From the IMG/VR virus record IMGVR_UViG_3300020438_000056, positions 1 to 53,489 of that record: a DNA stretch of 53,489 bases. One strand, 5' to 3'. Made by a program: the position numbers and the translations under genes. Numbering within the stretch: the stretch's first letter is position 1; each line of letters opens with the position of its first letter. Of the stretch, positions 30,704 through 38,038 are shown in pieces. The notes under the pieces were generated by a model, which saw only the letters and a list, made by a program, of their open reading frames with translations, searched no databases and was not told the origin of the DNA. Source of the stretch: a virus.

Positions 30704-31123
30704 TCATTCATTGAATTGGGTTAAAAATGTTGGACTCAATGCATTATCATTAGTTGTTACTGACTGCATAAATGGAGTCTGAATCTCCCCATAATTTTGT
30801 TGTTGGAATGTTTGGTTAAACTGACGTAGTGAATCTCTAACTCTCTTACGGTTTTCTTCTTCTCTAGCCTTTCTATTCCAATAACCGTCTATATTTCTCT
30901 TTAACAAAAACTCTTCTATAACATCGTTTAGGAATAAATCAAATATCGCTTTCATTATCATTATTGCCCCTACTGTTGCAATACCGAATAAAACAGCATG
31001 AGAGAATCCTCCGTATGGAAAGTTAACTCCTACCATTTGGTAAAAGTAAATATTAACACCACTCATTGCTCCTACGAACAATATAGTCATAATTAATCTT
31101 GTATCTGTATCAATTGATGGCAA
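30704..31123 (-). CDS. Membrane protein with two helices (about 139 aa)
   Basis: Two transmembrane segments are clear: LIMTILFVGAMSGVNIYFYQ and AVLFGIATVGAIMIMKAIFD. After them comes a charged helix (NRKAREEENRKRVRDSLRQF) and a Gln/Asn-rich tail. The start is uncertain. A TTG at 31123 is preceded at good distance by GGAG and avoids overlap with the upstream gene; an in-frame GTG at 31159 would add 12 residues and overlap it. Membrane topology suggests a long cytoplasmic C-terminal tail. Function unknown; it is grouped with the GTPase and the 75-residue membrane protein. Confidence 0.6.
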   Translation of the reverse strand: MPSIDTDTRLIMTILFVGAMSGVNIYFYQMVGVNFPYGGFSHAVLFGIATVGAIMIMKAIFDLFLNDVIEEFLLKRNIDGYWNRKAREEENRKRVRDSLRQFNQTFQQQNYGEIQTPFMQSVTTNDNALSPTFLTQFNE

Positions 31124-31127
31124 TGAA

Positions 31128-31412
31128 TCAACTCCATGTACAGGAGTATGCCCCACCACTCCCAGTTAATATTGCAGTAATACCAGTACCCATTGCCCTA
31201 CCATGCATATCAAACTCAGCAGTAGAATTGGCAGTCACTATCAATCTAGCAACTTCATCAGATGAACCAACAGTAGTACTAGCACTATCATAGATTTTTA
31301 GTGTTGCAGTTCCAGTTGCAGTAAAATGAATGCTATTTAATTTACAATTACCAGTATTCAAAACTGCACTAGCGGTTCTAACGGGGCTACCTGCGACTCC
31401 CCCGACCATCAT
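31128..31412 (-). CDS. Small β-rich head protein (94 aa)
   Basis: The ATG at 31412 overlaps the previous stop (ATGA) and follows AAGGATG. The protein is a compact β-type sequence (LNSIHFTATGTATLKIYDSA, VARLIVTANSTAEFDMHGRA) ending GGAYSCTWS. Small β proteins with this look are often capsid decoration or fibre-like proteins in marine phages. It lies two genes after the major capsid protein. Decoration role is inferred. Confidence 0.5.
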   Translation of the reverse strand: MMVGGVAGSPVRTASAVLNTGNCKLNSIHFTATGTATLKIYDSASTTVGSSDEVARLIVTANSTAEFDMHGRAMGTGITAILTGSGGAYSCTWS

Positions 31413-31828
31413 TTCACATCCTTTTTAGTGGTCTTTTTAGCAGGTGTTTTCTTTGTGGTTGTTTTCTTAGCAGGTGTTTCCTTCACCTCTTCTTTAGCAG
31501 GAGCAATAGTTTCAACAACTGTTTCCATTACTTCTTCTACTTTCTTTTTGGCGGCTGACTTTTTCTTTGGATATAGAATAGATAAAACATCATCTTCTTC
31601 TGCAACATTCAAATGTGCTTTTAGATATCTTAACCTTCTGTCGTCTAATGTTGAAATATGTTTCTTATCATCTTGTGTAAAATCAATAAGAATTGATTCA
31701 TCACAACAATAGTCTATTGCAATGTTTGCAGGAACTTCGCACCATGTATGCGCTCCTATCGAATATTCGCCTTTTCCTATTACCATCTCGCCTTCAGGTC
31801 TATGTCTTACTAGTTTCATTAATGCCAT
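31409..31828 (-). CDS. Head-region protein with histone-H1-like Lys tail (139 aa)
   Basis: The ATG at 31828 has a good ribosome site (GGAGG, eight bases away). Residues 1-85 form a small α/β domain with a CEVP/CC region; residues 86-139 are low-complexity Lys/Ala/Thr/Glu, ending in repeats such as TPAKKTTTKKTPAKKTTKK. Such AKK-TKK tails bind nucleic acid nonspecifically in histone H1 and bacterial HU-like proteins. It is the first gene after the capsid hairpin. It may be a head protein contacting packaged DNA or a capsid component; family not recognised. Confidence 0.55.
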   Translation of the reverse strand: MALMKLVRHRPEGEMVIGKGEYSIGAHTWCEVPANIAIDYCCDESILIDFTQDDKKHISTLDDRRLRYLKAHLNVAEEDDVLSILYPKKKSAAKKKVEEVMETVVETIAPAKEEVKETPAKKTTTKKTPAKKTTKKDVK

Positions 31829-31850
31829 AATTATGCCTCCATTATATTGG

Positions 31851-31892
31851 GTAGTATCCCCTACCCCGATAGTTCGGAGTAGAGGGTACTAC
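31851..31892 (-). terminator. Strong intergenic hairpin downstream of major capsid gene
   Basis: Arms at 31851-31869 and 31874-31892 pair over 19 positions with a four-base loop (TAGT). In the mRNA this gives 16 Watson-Crick pairs, two G-U pairs and one mismatch. No long U-run follows in the minus-strand direction, so a simple intrinsic terminator is not certain. It may attenuate downstream transcription or protect the 3' end of the capsid mRNA. Confidence 0.65.
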
Positions 31893-31921
31893 TTTACGTT
31901 TTCACTTTCTAATGAAGTACT

Positions 31922-33310
31922 TTAAGCACTCTTTAGGTTAGTAATCTTACCTTGTCCTTTGAAGAAGGAACAGCATGTCTCACCCATAGTGCGGTACATA
32001 CCTTGGTTTCCAAGTTTACCAACACCGAATGGGTTTCCACTAGTAATACCATCTTCGAAGTATTGTGTAGGTTTCATTACAGATAGCCACAAGTGGTCAG
32101 TATCTAGAATCAGTATGTCACTGATACGGTTAGTTACACCTGCACCTGTTGACGGCATATCCTTAGCAGGGATAATTGGTATGTCATAGTATGTTGCAAC
32201 TCTGAAACCAACTTCTTGACCCTTAACACCACGAACACCATTATGGGTAGGAACAATCTCTTTCCTGTCCATGAATCTTTCTTGTGCTTGTAACAAGTCA
32301 GAAAGTTTCTGTATGGTATCATATCCAGTAAGGATAACTTTAGGGTTTCCACCGTTTTGGCGTATTTTCCTAATCATATCGTTAAGTAGGCTCAATGTTA
32401 GAACTCTACAATCAGCAGGTAGGTATCCTGCTCCGAAATCAACTTCTGCATCTAAGAAAGAAGGTACACCTGTGTAGGTGAATGACCCACTGCTTCCTGC
32501 AACTGTTACAGTTCTTGTTGAACCGTAGATAGTTGCCGCATCAGCAATCTGAGCGAATGTACCATCGTTGTTCTTGCTGTTATGGAAGATGTTATCTTCT
32601 TGCATCATAGCCAACTCAGCCGCAGATGAAACTATCTTCAGTAGTGAAGTATAGTTCTTCTCAATACCTGTTGTACCGTTCTCGTTATACTTCTCAAGAG
32701 GCATAACTAACATTTTACTCTGAACTTCTGCGTGTAGTTTACCCATGTCTTCTCTAACGATAGCACGAATATCACCAACACCGTCATCAATTGCTGCAAG
32801 TTCCATTCCAAGTTCTGAGAACTCAAACAGATGTGCAACAGTCTTAGGACTGACGTATAGTTTTGTGTACTCAGGCGCTAATGCATGGAAGTCTGTACCA
32901 ATTACAGCATTCTCTCCAACTCCACCAATAGTATCTGCTCTTGGTGTTGCCGCATCAGCAGAACTAATTGAACCAGTTACAGCGTTAGAACCTGTTGCGA
33001 AATTAGAACCACTACCACCAATAGGTCGGCTCTTTAGAACTCTCCAACCTGAAGATGTGTATGGCCTCTTTGCAATCATAGAAAGAGGGTTTACTTCTTG
33101 GTTCAGCATAGACCAAACTTTCTGTCCATAAAGAACGTTGTATAAGTCACCTAGACCTGCCGCCGCAGTAAAGGGATTTGAAGAAGCATCGTGAGGTGTA
33201 CCAAACCCACCAACAACTCCACCCGCTTTGAGTAGAGCATTACCGGAGTTTCCACCGTATCCGTACGTAGCCGCTTCTAAATCTTTCATTGTTTTAATAT
33301 ATCCTGACAT
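31922..33310 (-). CDS. Major capsid protein, HK97 fold (462 aa)
   Basis: The gene follows the protease-scaffold by two bases and encodes a 462-residue protein with features of HK97-type capsid subunits: an N-terminal Gly/Ala-rich arm (residues 1-55), LYNVLYGQKVWSMLNQEVNP, a helical spine region (FSELGMELAAIDDGVGDI), an EDNIFHNS segment, and a C-terminal section VILTGYDTIQKLSDLLQAQE then DTDHLWLSVMKPTQYF. Location directly after the maturation protease is standard. The N-terminal arm may be trimmed during maturation. A strong hairpin follows it. Confidence 0.88.
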   Translation of the reverse strand: MSGYIKTMKDLEAATYGYGGNSGNALLKAGGVVGGFGTPHDASSNPFTAAAGLGDLYNVLYGQKVWSMLNQEVNPLSMIAKRPYTSSGWRVLKSRPIGGSGSNFATGSNAVTGSISSADAATPRADTIGGVGENAVIGTDFHALAPEYTKLYVSPKTVAHLFEFSELGMELAAIDDGVGDIRAIVREDMGKLHAEVQSKMLVMPLEKYNENGTTGIEKNYTSLLKIVSSAAELAMMQEDNIFHNSKNNDGTFAQIADAATIYGSTRTVTVAGSSGSFTYTGVPSFLDAEVDFGAGYLPADCRVLTLSLLNDMIRKIRQNGGNPKVILTGYDTIQKLSDLLQAQERFMDRKEIVPTHNGVRGVKGQEVGFRVATYYDIPIIPAKDMPSTGAGVTNRISDILILDTDHLWLSVMKPTQYFEDGITSGNPFGVGKLGNQGMYRTMGETCCSFFKGQGKITNLKSA

Positions 33311-33312
33311 AT

Positions 33313-33981
33313 TTAATCACCTCTTGTTAATGCGTGTAAGTCATCCCAAGACATCTCAGCCGCCGCTTCGATACTTGTTGGGAAACCAGTAGGTAGTGAC
33401 ATAGCCACTTCTTGTGCTTTCCTAATCTCAGAGTTTCTCTCTGTTAGAGATTTGCGTAGTTCAGCAAACTCTGTTTTCAGAGCCGCTACATCAGAACGAG
33501 CATCATATTCTGCTCTTTCTGCTTTAGCCTTTTTTACAGATAGTTCGTTAGTAAACCTTGCTTCGAACTCTTTACTTAGAGAATCGTAAGCCATTGCTTC
33601 CATTCTTTCTGCTTTAAACTTAGCATAAGCCTTCTCAACATTCTCAACGCTCAAATCAAGAGTAGAGAAATCAGTTCCCTCTAATCCTTTTGCTACGTTA
33701 AGTGCAGCAGGTGCAGCAGTAGGCTTACCGCCACTTACTACTTCTTCTCCTGCTTCGAACTCTCTTGTTTCATCTTCATCAAGAGCCTTCTCTTCCATGT
33801 CTTCGTCTGCTTTTTCTTCCATTTCCATGTCTGCTTTTTCATCCATGTCCATGTCATCTGCATCAGTATCCATATACTCTGCGTTCTTTGTTACGGCATC
33901 ATCAACTTCACTGTGAACGTTGTTAACTTGTTTCATCAAGTCATTCAACTCTTCCAGTGCTTTTTCCAATTTTTCACTCAT
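33313..33981 (-). CDS. Nested scaffold protein from internal in-frame start (222 aa)
   Basis: Inside the protease-scaffold gene an ATG at 33981 is preceded by a strong ribosome-binding site (ATGGAGGATAAAACA), stronger than that of the full-length start. Starting here would give only the scaffold part: the coiled-coil segment SEKLEKALEELNDLMKQV, the acidic repeat, a second coiled coil and the C-terminal tag SWDDLHALTRGD. Nested scaffolds of this kind are established for lambda (Nu3 within C). This is an inference from the internal Shine-Dalgarno and the domain boundary, not proven. Confidence 0.65.
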   Translation of the reverse strand: MSEKLEKALEELNDLMKQVNNVHSEVDDAVTKNAEYMDTDADDMDMDEKADMEMEEKADEDMEEKALDEDETREFEAGEEVVSGGKPTAAPAALNVAKGLEGTDFSTLDLSVENVEKAYAKFKAERMEAMAYDSLSKEFEARFTNELSVKKAKAERAEYDARSDVAALKTEFAELRKSLTERNSEIRKAQEVAMSLPTGFPTSIEAAAEMSWDDLHALTRGD

Positions 33982-34515
33982 TGTTTTATCCTCCATTTTT
34001 AAAATGTCGAACTTTGCTTCGGGATTAATCCCTTTCTCGCAGATTGTAACTTCATGCAGTTCCAACCTGTCTATCTCGTTGTATTCCCCATACTCATCAG
34101 AAGTCTTTTGCTTCTTTGAGATGGCTTGTCCACCTATACTAAAGGAACGAAGTGTTCCTTTTCTAATACCTCTTGATATTTCTTTTGCCTTTTCTATGTC
34201 ATCTCTTAATTTGATAACTACATAGAACCCAACATCATCAACTGAAGTCTTGTGGAGTACACCGTGACTATCACGGTATTGCTCAACAACTTCTCCAACT
34301 TGTACATTAGAATGATTAGACATTACATTTCTGTATTTCTCGTCAGACATGTATTTTTTAACAGCATCATTTAATGCTTCTAGTGTGATTAAATCATTTT
34401 GTTTGTCAACTATTTCTATTGAAGCATAACCTCCAATGATTAAACTATCTGACTTAAGAATGCTGAACTCATGAGAAGATTCTGCCTTTAGTAAAGGAGA
34501 TTCCATCATCAACAT
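33313..34515 (-). CDS. Prohead protease fused to scaffold, with C-terminal tag (400 aa)
   Basis: The N-terminal ~170 residues look like an S78/U35 prohead protease: candidate catalytic His in VMSNHSN (about residue 68), Ser in RSFSIGG (about 124-126), and the typical ending LELHEVTICEKGINPEAKF. After this come an acidic repeat (DMDMDEKADMEMEEKADED) and a long coiled coil (scaffold), then a linker. The extreme C-terminus is SWDDLHALTRGD, matching the terminal tag family of this window. An ATG at 34515 was chosen; TTG at 34524 and ATGs at 34509/34506 are alternatives. Ribosome-binding signal is weak, but a TATA-like box lies upstream. The protease would cleave scaffold, capsid and perhaps tagged cargo. 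Confidence 0.82.
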   Translation of the reverse strand: MLMMESPLLKAESSHEFSILKSDSLIIGGYASIEIVDKQNDLITLEALNDAVKKYMSDEKYRNVMSNHSNVQVGEVVEQYRDSHGVLHKTSVDDVGFYVVIKLRDDIEKAKEISRGIRKGTLRSFSIGGQAISKKQKTSDEYGEYNEIDRLELHEVTICEKGINPEAKFDILKMEDKTMSEKLEKALEELNDLMKQVNNVHSEVDDAVTKNAEYMDTDADDMDMDEKADMEMEEKADEDMEEKALDEDETREFEAGEEVVSGGKPTAAPAALNVAKGLEGTDFSTLDLSVENVEKAYAKFKAERMEAMAYDSLSKEFEARFTNELSVKKAKAERAEYDARSDVAALKTEFAELRKSLTERNSEIRKAQEVAMSLPTGFPTSIEAAAEMSWDDLHALTRGD

Positions 34516-34539
34516 TGCAGTCAAGTTTCTACTCTTACT

Positions 34540-34553
34540 ATATTAAATAAATG
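34540..34553 (-). promoter_or_regulatory. Possible TATA-type promoter for protease-capsid operon
   Basis: The minus strand reads ATTTATTTAATATAG, centred about 25-30 bases before the ATG at 34515, with no strong ribosome-binding site between. This fits an archaeal TATA box with a leaderless transcript. AT-rich background makes chance matches likely. Confidence 0.35.
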
Positions 34554-34558
34554 TAAAA

Positions 34559-37153
34559 TTAATCCTTTTTAGGTGTTGGGAAGTCTAATACAGCATATGT
34601 GTCTTCAGCAATATTCCATTTGTTAGGGTTCTCTTTATCCTCTAACATTTCTTGCTTCTTACCTGTCCATGCAATCCAACTCTTTTTTTCATCTAACGGC
34701 ACTACTCTGAAATGCATTCGAGTTTCAAACTTATCTCCATCAAGACGATATTCGTGATAACCATCTTTTTGTATTCCTAATTCAATATCTCCTTTATCTA
34801 ACACTTTCTTTGACTCTCCTATTTTCTTAGAAACAATAGCAGGATACTTACCTGACTTGCCGAATAAGTCATAGATATCTGTATTGCCTTCTATGTCTAT
34901 TGTCCAAGCCATACGTTCATCTTGATAATCTATAATTAAATCTACATTATCGTCTTCTCTCAAAACGATTGTATATTTTCCCATGTTGTCTTTCTTCACT
35001 AGTTCTTCAATATCTTTTTCTAAAATATCTTCTCTAGCAGTAAACTTGTTCGGATGTAAATAGACTAAATCTTCTTGTTGTTTCATCCACGCCATTAGTT
35101 TACCATCATCTGAATCAAATAAATCTGCAAATGCCCCTTGATGTTTATCTACAATAAAATCTAGTATTTTGCTAAAAGACATATTATCTCTACCACTCTC
35201 TAATATTTCATTTCTAATTGCTAATCTAAACATAGAACGTTTGCTTTTCATTATGTTAGCAACTTGTTCTTTCCACAAATCTATGTTATGTAAAGCATTT
35301 TTCTGCATTAGATTATCTCCTTCGAAACCGTATATAGTAAATCCATTTAAGTCTTCTTTGAGTATTATTTCAGCAGTACCATGTGTATGGTCAGTAATGT
35401 AATATCCTTTCTTGACTTTCTTATTACCTGCTCTTGGGTTTTGCAATCCACTAGTAACTTCAAACATACTACCTACTTTATCCCCAAAAGAATAAGACAT
35501 TGCACTCAGAGATTTTTTTGTCTTACTCGCAAGTTGTTCTAATGTCTCAACGGAATCAGAACGGGTGACTTCCGGTATTTCTATTACCTTAGCAGAAAAC
35601 AATTTGAACCCGTCTTTACCCTTTTTTACTTCGTCAACTTTAACTCTAACAATACTACCAATCTTAACAGATTCCTTTGTATTCAAAGCCTTACCTACTT
35701 CAAGATAATCTTTATCTTCAAACTCAATTGTCTTGTAATTTCTTGCGGTTTCAGCATTTACTGGGCCAATACCCATAGTGTAAGAGTGTAAATTGCTTTT
35801 GGTTTTCTTAGCATCTAGCACTACTACATCCAAATCAACAAACTTCTTCCACTTAATCCACTTAGGATTTTTCTTAACTCCAATGTAATATGTTGATTCT
35901 ATGTCTTTAATTACAACTCCCTCAGAAGCAGGAAGTTGCATAATCTCTTTTGCATATTCTTCTACTTCCTTAATTGAATCTGCTATCCTTGTGTCTTTCT
36001 TGGATGGGAATGCTAAGTCTTGTGATGAATGTTGAGAGTATTGATAGAGTAGGATATTATGTCTTTCTCTTAATGTTTCATCAGCAATGTTCTTTCCTTC
36101 ATGAACCATTATATCAAAAACATGCGCTCGTAGTTCCCCTCCTTTTTTATTTTTGAAAACGTGTGCAATTGTGTCTGCTCGGTGTAGTGGCTCATCTTCC
36201 ATAAACAACATTAGTTCACCATCTAATATACAGTCATTGAATGATTTCTTTTCAAGAGCCTTAACTTGTTCAGGACATTTACTAGTTATGTCTTTCTCGT
36301 TGTAAGAATAAATCGTTACCTTATTATTGAACTTATGAAGTTGTATTCTCATACCATCATATTTTTCTTGGACTATGTATTCTCCTGTTAACCCCTTAAC
36401 TTCTTTCAAATCATCAATCTCAAATATTCTATACATTGGTTTATTTGGAATTATGAAGTCAATAGATTGTTTTTCTTCATCACTTTTTGCAATATCTAAA
36501 TCTACTAAACTATCCCACTTGTCTTCACTATATTCAGAACCGTAGACTTTTTGCAATAATTTGTATGCTCCTTTGAACTTGTTTTCTATTCTACGAGTAT
36601 CTTCATCTTCTTTACCATAGTGTTCTATAATGTAAAGTGGAATATCTTTAGGTTCTAAATCAAGTCCCATGTAGTCTCTTGTAATCTTATCAGGTTTCAA
36701 ATCAACTGCTGTCCATGCTTTATCGGGAAGAGGATTAGCGTGAGAACGTAAAGCATAATGTACGAATGCGGCAAACGTAGACTCATCTTTGAGCAAAGTA
36801 GCAATTACCTTATCACCTAACTGTTTAGAAAATGGGTCACTTACTTCATCGGATTTAAATCTCATTTCTTTTATTGCTTCATATAATTCTTTAGCCTGTC
36901 TTGAACTAGGATTATATGCTTCATCAGAAAATGCAGTATCTTCCTTTAGATATGTTTTGAGTTCTCTAGTAAAATCATCTATTGTATCAAACTGTTCTCT
37001 AACATCTTTTACTGTTTTCTTCCAAGCATCCCCGTAATCATCAGGGTTTTCTTTTGCAGAAAGATAAGAATATCTAACACGCTCAAAGAAGTCCAATACT
37101 TTCTTAGTCATTGTATTGGTTTCTTTCTCAAAAGATAACCCTGTCTGTGGCAT
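34559..37153 (-). CDS. ATP-dependent DNA ligase with extra C-terminal region (864 aa)
   Basis: All nucleotidyltransferase motifs are present: motif I EKYDGMR with adenylated Lys264, motif III LDGELMLF (~D311), IIIa AHVFDIMVH (~346), IV SEGVVIKDIES (~411) and V WIKWKKFVD (~432), followed by an OB-fold region (KIGSIVRVKVDEVKKGKDGF). The N-terminal ~240 residues match the helical DNA-binding domain position of archaeal/eukaryotic ligases. Beyond residue ~545 there are about 320 extra residues; the end (MAWTIDIEG ... YRLDGDKFETRMHFRVV ... KSWIAWTGKK) is reminiscent of LigD-type phosphoesterase β-barrels, but this is tentative. Start at 37153 follows a strong GAGGGGG. It sits among virion-assembly genes rather than replication genes. 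Confidence 0.88.
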   Translation of the reverse strand: MPQTGLSFEKETNTMTKKVLDFFERVRYSYLSAKENPDDYGDAWKKTVKDVREQFDTIDDFTRELKTYLKEDTAFSDEAYNPSSRQAKELYEAIKEMRFKSDEVSDPFSKQLGDKVIATLLKDESTFAAFVHYALRSHANPLPDKAWTAVDLKPDKITRDYMGLDLEPKDIPLYIIEHYGKEDEDTRRIENKFKGAYKLLQKVYGSEYSEDKWDSLVDLDIAKSDEEKQSIDFIIPNKPMYRIFEIDDLKEVKGLTGEYIVQEKYDGMRIQLHKFNNKVTIYSYNEKDITSKCPEQVKALEKKSFNDCILDGELMLFMEDEPLHRADTIAHVFKNKKGGELRAHVFDIMVHEGKNIADETLRERHNILLYQYSQHSSQDLAFPSKKDTRIADSIKEVEEYAKEIMQLPASEGVVIKDIESTYYIGVKKNPKWIKWKKFVDLDVVVLDAKKTKSNLHSYTMGIGPVNAETARNYKTIEFEDKDYLEVGKALNTKESVKIGSIVRVKVDEVKKGKDGFKLFSAKVIEIPEVTRSDSVETLEQLASKTKKSLSAMSYSFGDKVGSMFEVTSGLQNPRAGNKKVKKGYYITDHTHGTAEIILKEDLNGFTIYGFEGDNLMQKNALHNIDLWKEQVANIMKSKRSMFRLAIRNEILESGRDNMSFSKILDFIVDKHQGAFADLFDSDDGKLMAWMKQQEDLVYLHPNKFTAREDILEKDIEELVKKDNMGKYTIVLREDDNVDLIIDYQDERMAWTIDIEGNTDIYDLFGKSGKYPAIVSKKIGESKKVLDKGDIELGIQKDGYHEYRLDGDKFETRMHFRVVPLDEKKSWIAWTGKKQEMLEDKENPNKWNIAEDTYAVLDFPTPKKD

Positions 37154-37162
37154 GTATCCCCC

Positions 37163-37675
37163 TCAAGCAGTTGGTCGTGGAGGGTTTATTGAACTTCTAG
37201 GACTAGCCGATGACCCCATATCCATTTCCATAAGAACTCTAATAGCATTATGTGCTTTCTCCGCAGAACCCTTTTTTCCTTGTTTGAGTTCAGTAGTAGC
37301 CATCTCTAAACGCTTAACTGCATCTTGATACATTTTTTCTTGCATTAGGTTAGATTCGCTTTGTTCAAACGGGGAAGCATCACCACCTAAAGGAGAATAC
37401 TTTTCATTATATTGTTTGATTAAAGATTCTAACGCCTCGATTACACTAGCCTTAGTAACCTCATTGAGTTTATCCTCTTTACCTTCAACATTACTTGTCT
37501 TAGGCAGAGGTTCTTCTGATGGGTTTTTCTTAGGTCTTTTTACTTTGACTTCTTCACCTGTTAGTGGCTCATCTAGTTTTAATGTACCTAGATGTTCTGC
37601 TTCTTGTAATACTTCTTTTGCTTTTAATATAGCCAATTCAACTATTTTTTCTTCCCATGTTACTCTCTCCGGCAT
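37163..37675 (-). CDS. Helical protein sharing an ASPF-type module (170 aa)
   Basis: ATG at 37675 preferred (AGTGATT upstream); a GTG three codons earlier is possible. The N-terminus PERVTWEEKIVELAILK resembles, weakly, the tag of neighbouring proteins. After a Lys/Pro linker comes a helical domain containing YSPLGGDASPFEQSESN and DAVKRLEMATTELK. This resembles GEGNASPFNSPSLH and NAIKRLDEAK in the protein at the right end of the window, suggesting a shared module. Ends in a Ser/Pro tail SSASPRSSINPPRPT. Function unknown; located just before the ligase. Confidence 0.6.
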   Translation of the reverse strand: MPERVTWEEKIVELAILKAKEVLQEAEHLGTLKLDEPLTGEEVKVKRPKKNPSEEPLPKTSNVEGKEDKLNEVTKASVIEALESLIKQYNEKYSPLGGDASPFEQSESNLMQEKMYQDAVKRLEMATTELKQGKKGSAEKAHNAIRVLMEMDMGSSASPRSSINPPRPTA

Positions 37676-37680
37676 TTTAA

Positions 37681-37911
37681 TCACTCCATATCTTTTACTA
37701 GTTTGTGTATGTCTTCCCAGTCCATACTCTTTTTGATTGTATTTCCACCTACAATATTCCTACTATCCATAGTAGGAGAAGGAGATTCGTAAACAACGTA
37801 TCCCGATTTCATTAGTAGATTGTCTTTATGATATACTGCATTTTCTAGAGCCTTAACCTTGTCAACTAATTCTTTCATTAGCATAAGCATTTCATTATTT
37901 TCTTCACTCAT
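37681..37911 (-). CDS. Small coiled-coil protein with C-terminal tag (76 aa)
   Basis: The first ~30 residues are a helix with heptad character (MLMLMKELVDKVKALENAVY), then a short extended middle, then the C-terminal KKSMDWEDIHKLVKDME. This ending matches the scaffold C-terminus (SWDDLHALTRGD) in the pattern W-x-D-[IL]-H-x-L. The two C-terminal tags share the His that N-terminal tags replace by Leu or Val. It lies directly after the 27-residue tagged gene. Possibly a small scaffold-associated protein. Confidence 0.6.
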   Translation of the reverse strand: MSEENNEMLMLMKELVDKVKALENAVYHKDNLLMKSGYVVYESPSPTMDSRNIVGGNTIKKSMDWEDIHKLVKDME

Positions 37912-37995
37912 TTATGCACCTTCCTGTATATCTTTCATAGCAATTAACATGTCTTCTCGGATTCTTTGTCTTAGAACTATTTTCCAGTCTATCAT
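37912..37995 (-). CDS. Very small protein with possible N-terminal tag (27 aa)
   Basis: An ATG at 37995 lies behind a good ribosome site (GGAGCAGGAG) and opens a 27-codon frame ending in TAA one base before the next start. The product begins MIDWKIVLRQRIRED and ends AMKDIQEGA. The Trp followed by I-V-L resembles the tag core shifted by one residue, but lacks the Asp. Being tightly fitted between genes and having a strong ribosome site are the main reasons for calling it. Confidence 0.45.
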   Translation of the reverse strand: MIDWKIVLRQRIREDMLIAMKDIQEGA

Positions 37996-38038
37996 GTAAC
38001 TCCTGCTCCTTCGTGTAGTGGTCTAGTTCAATAAGGTT

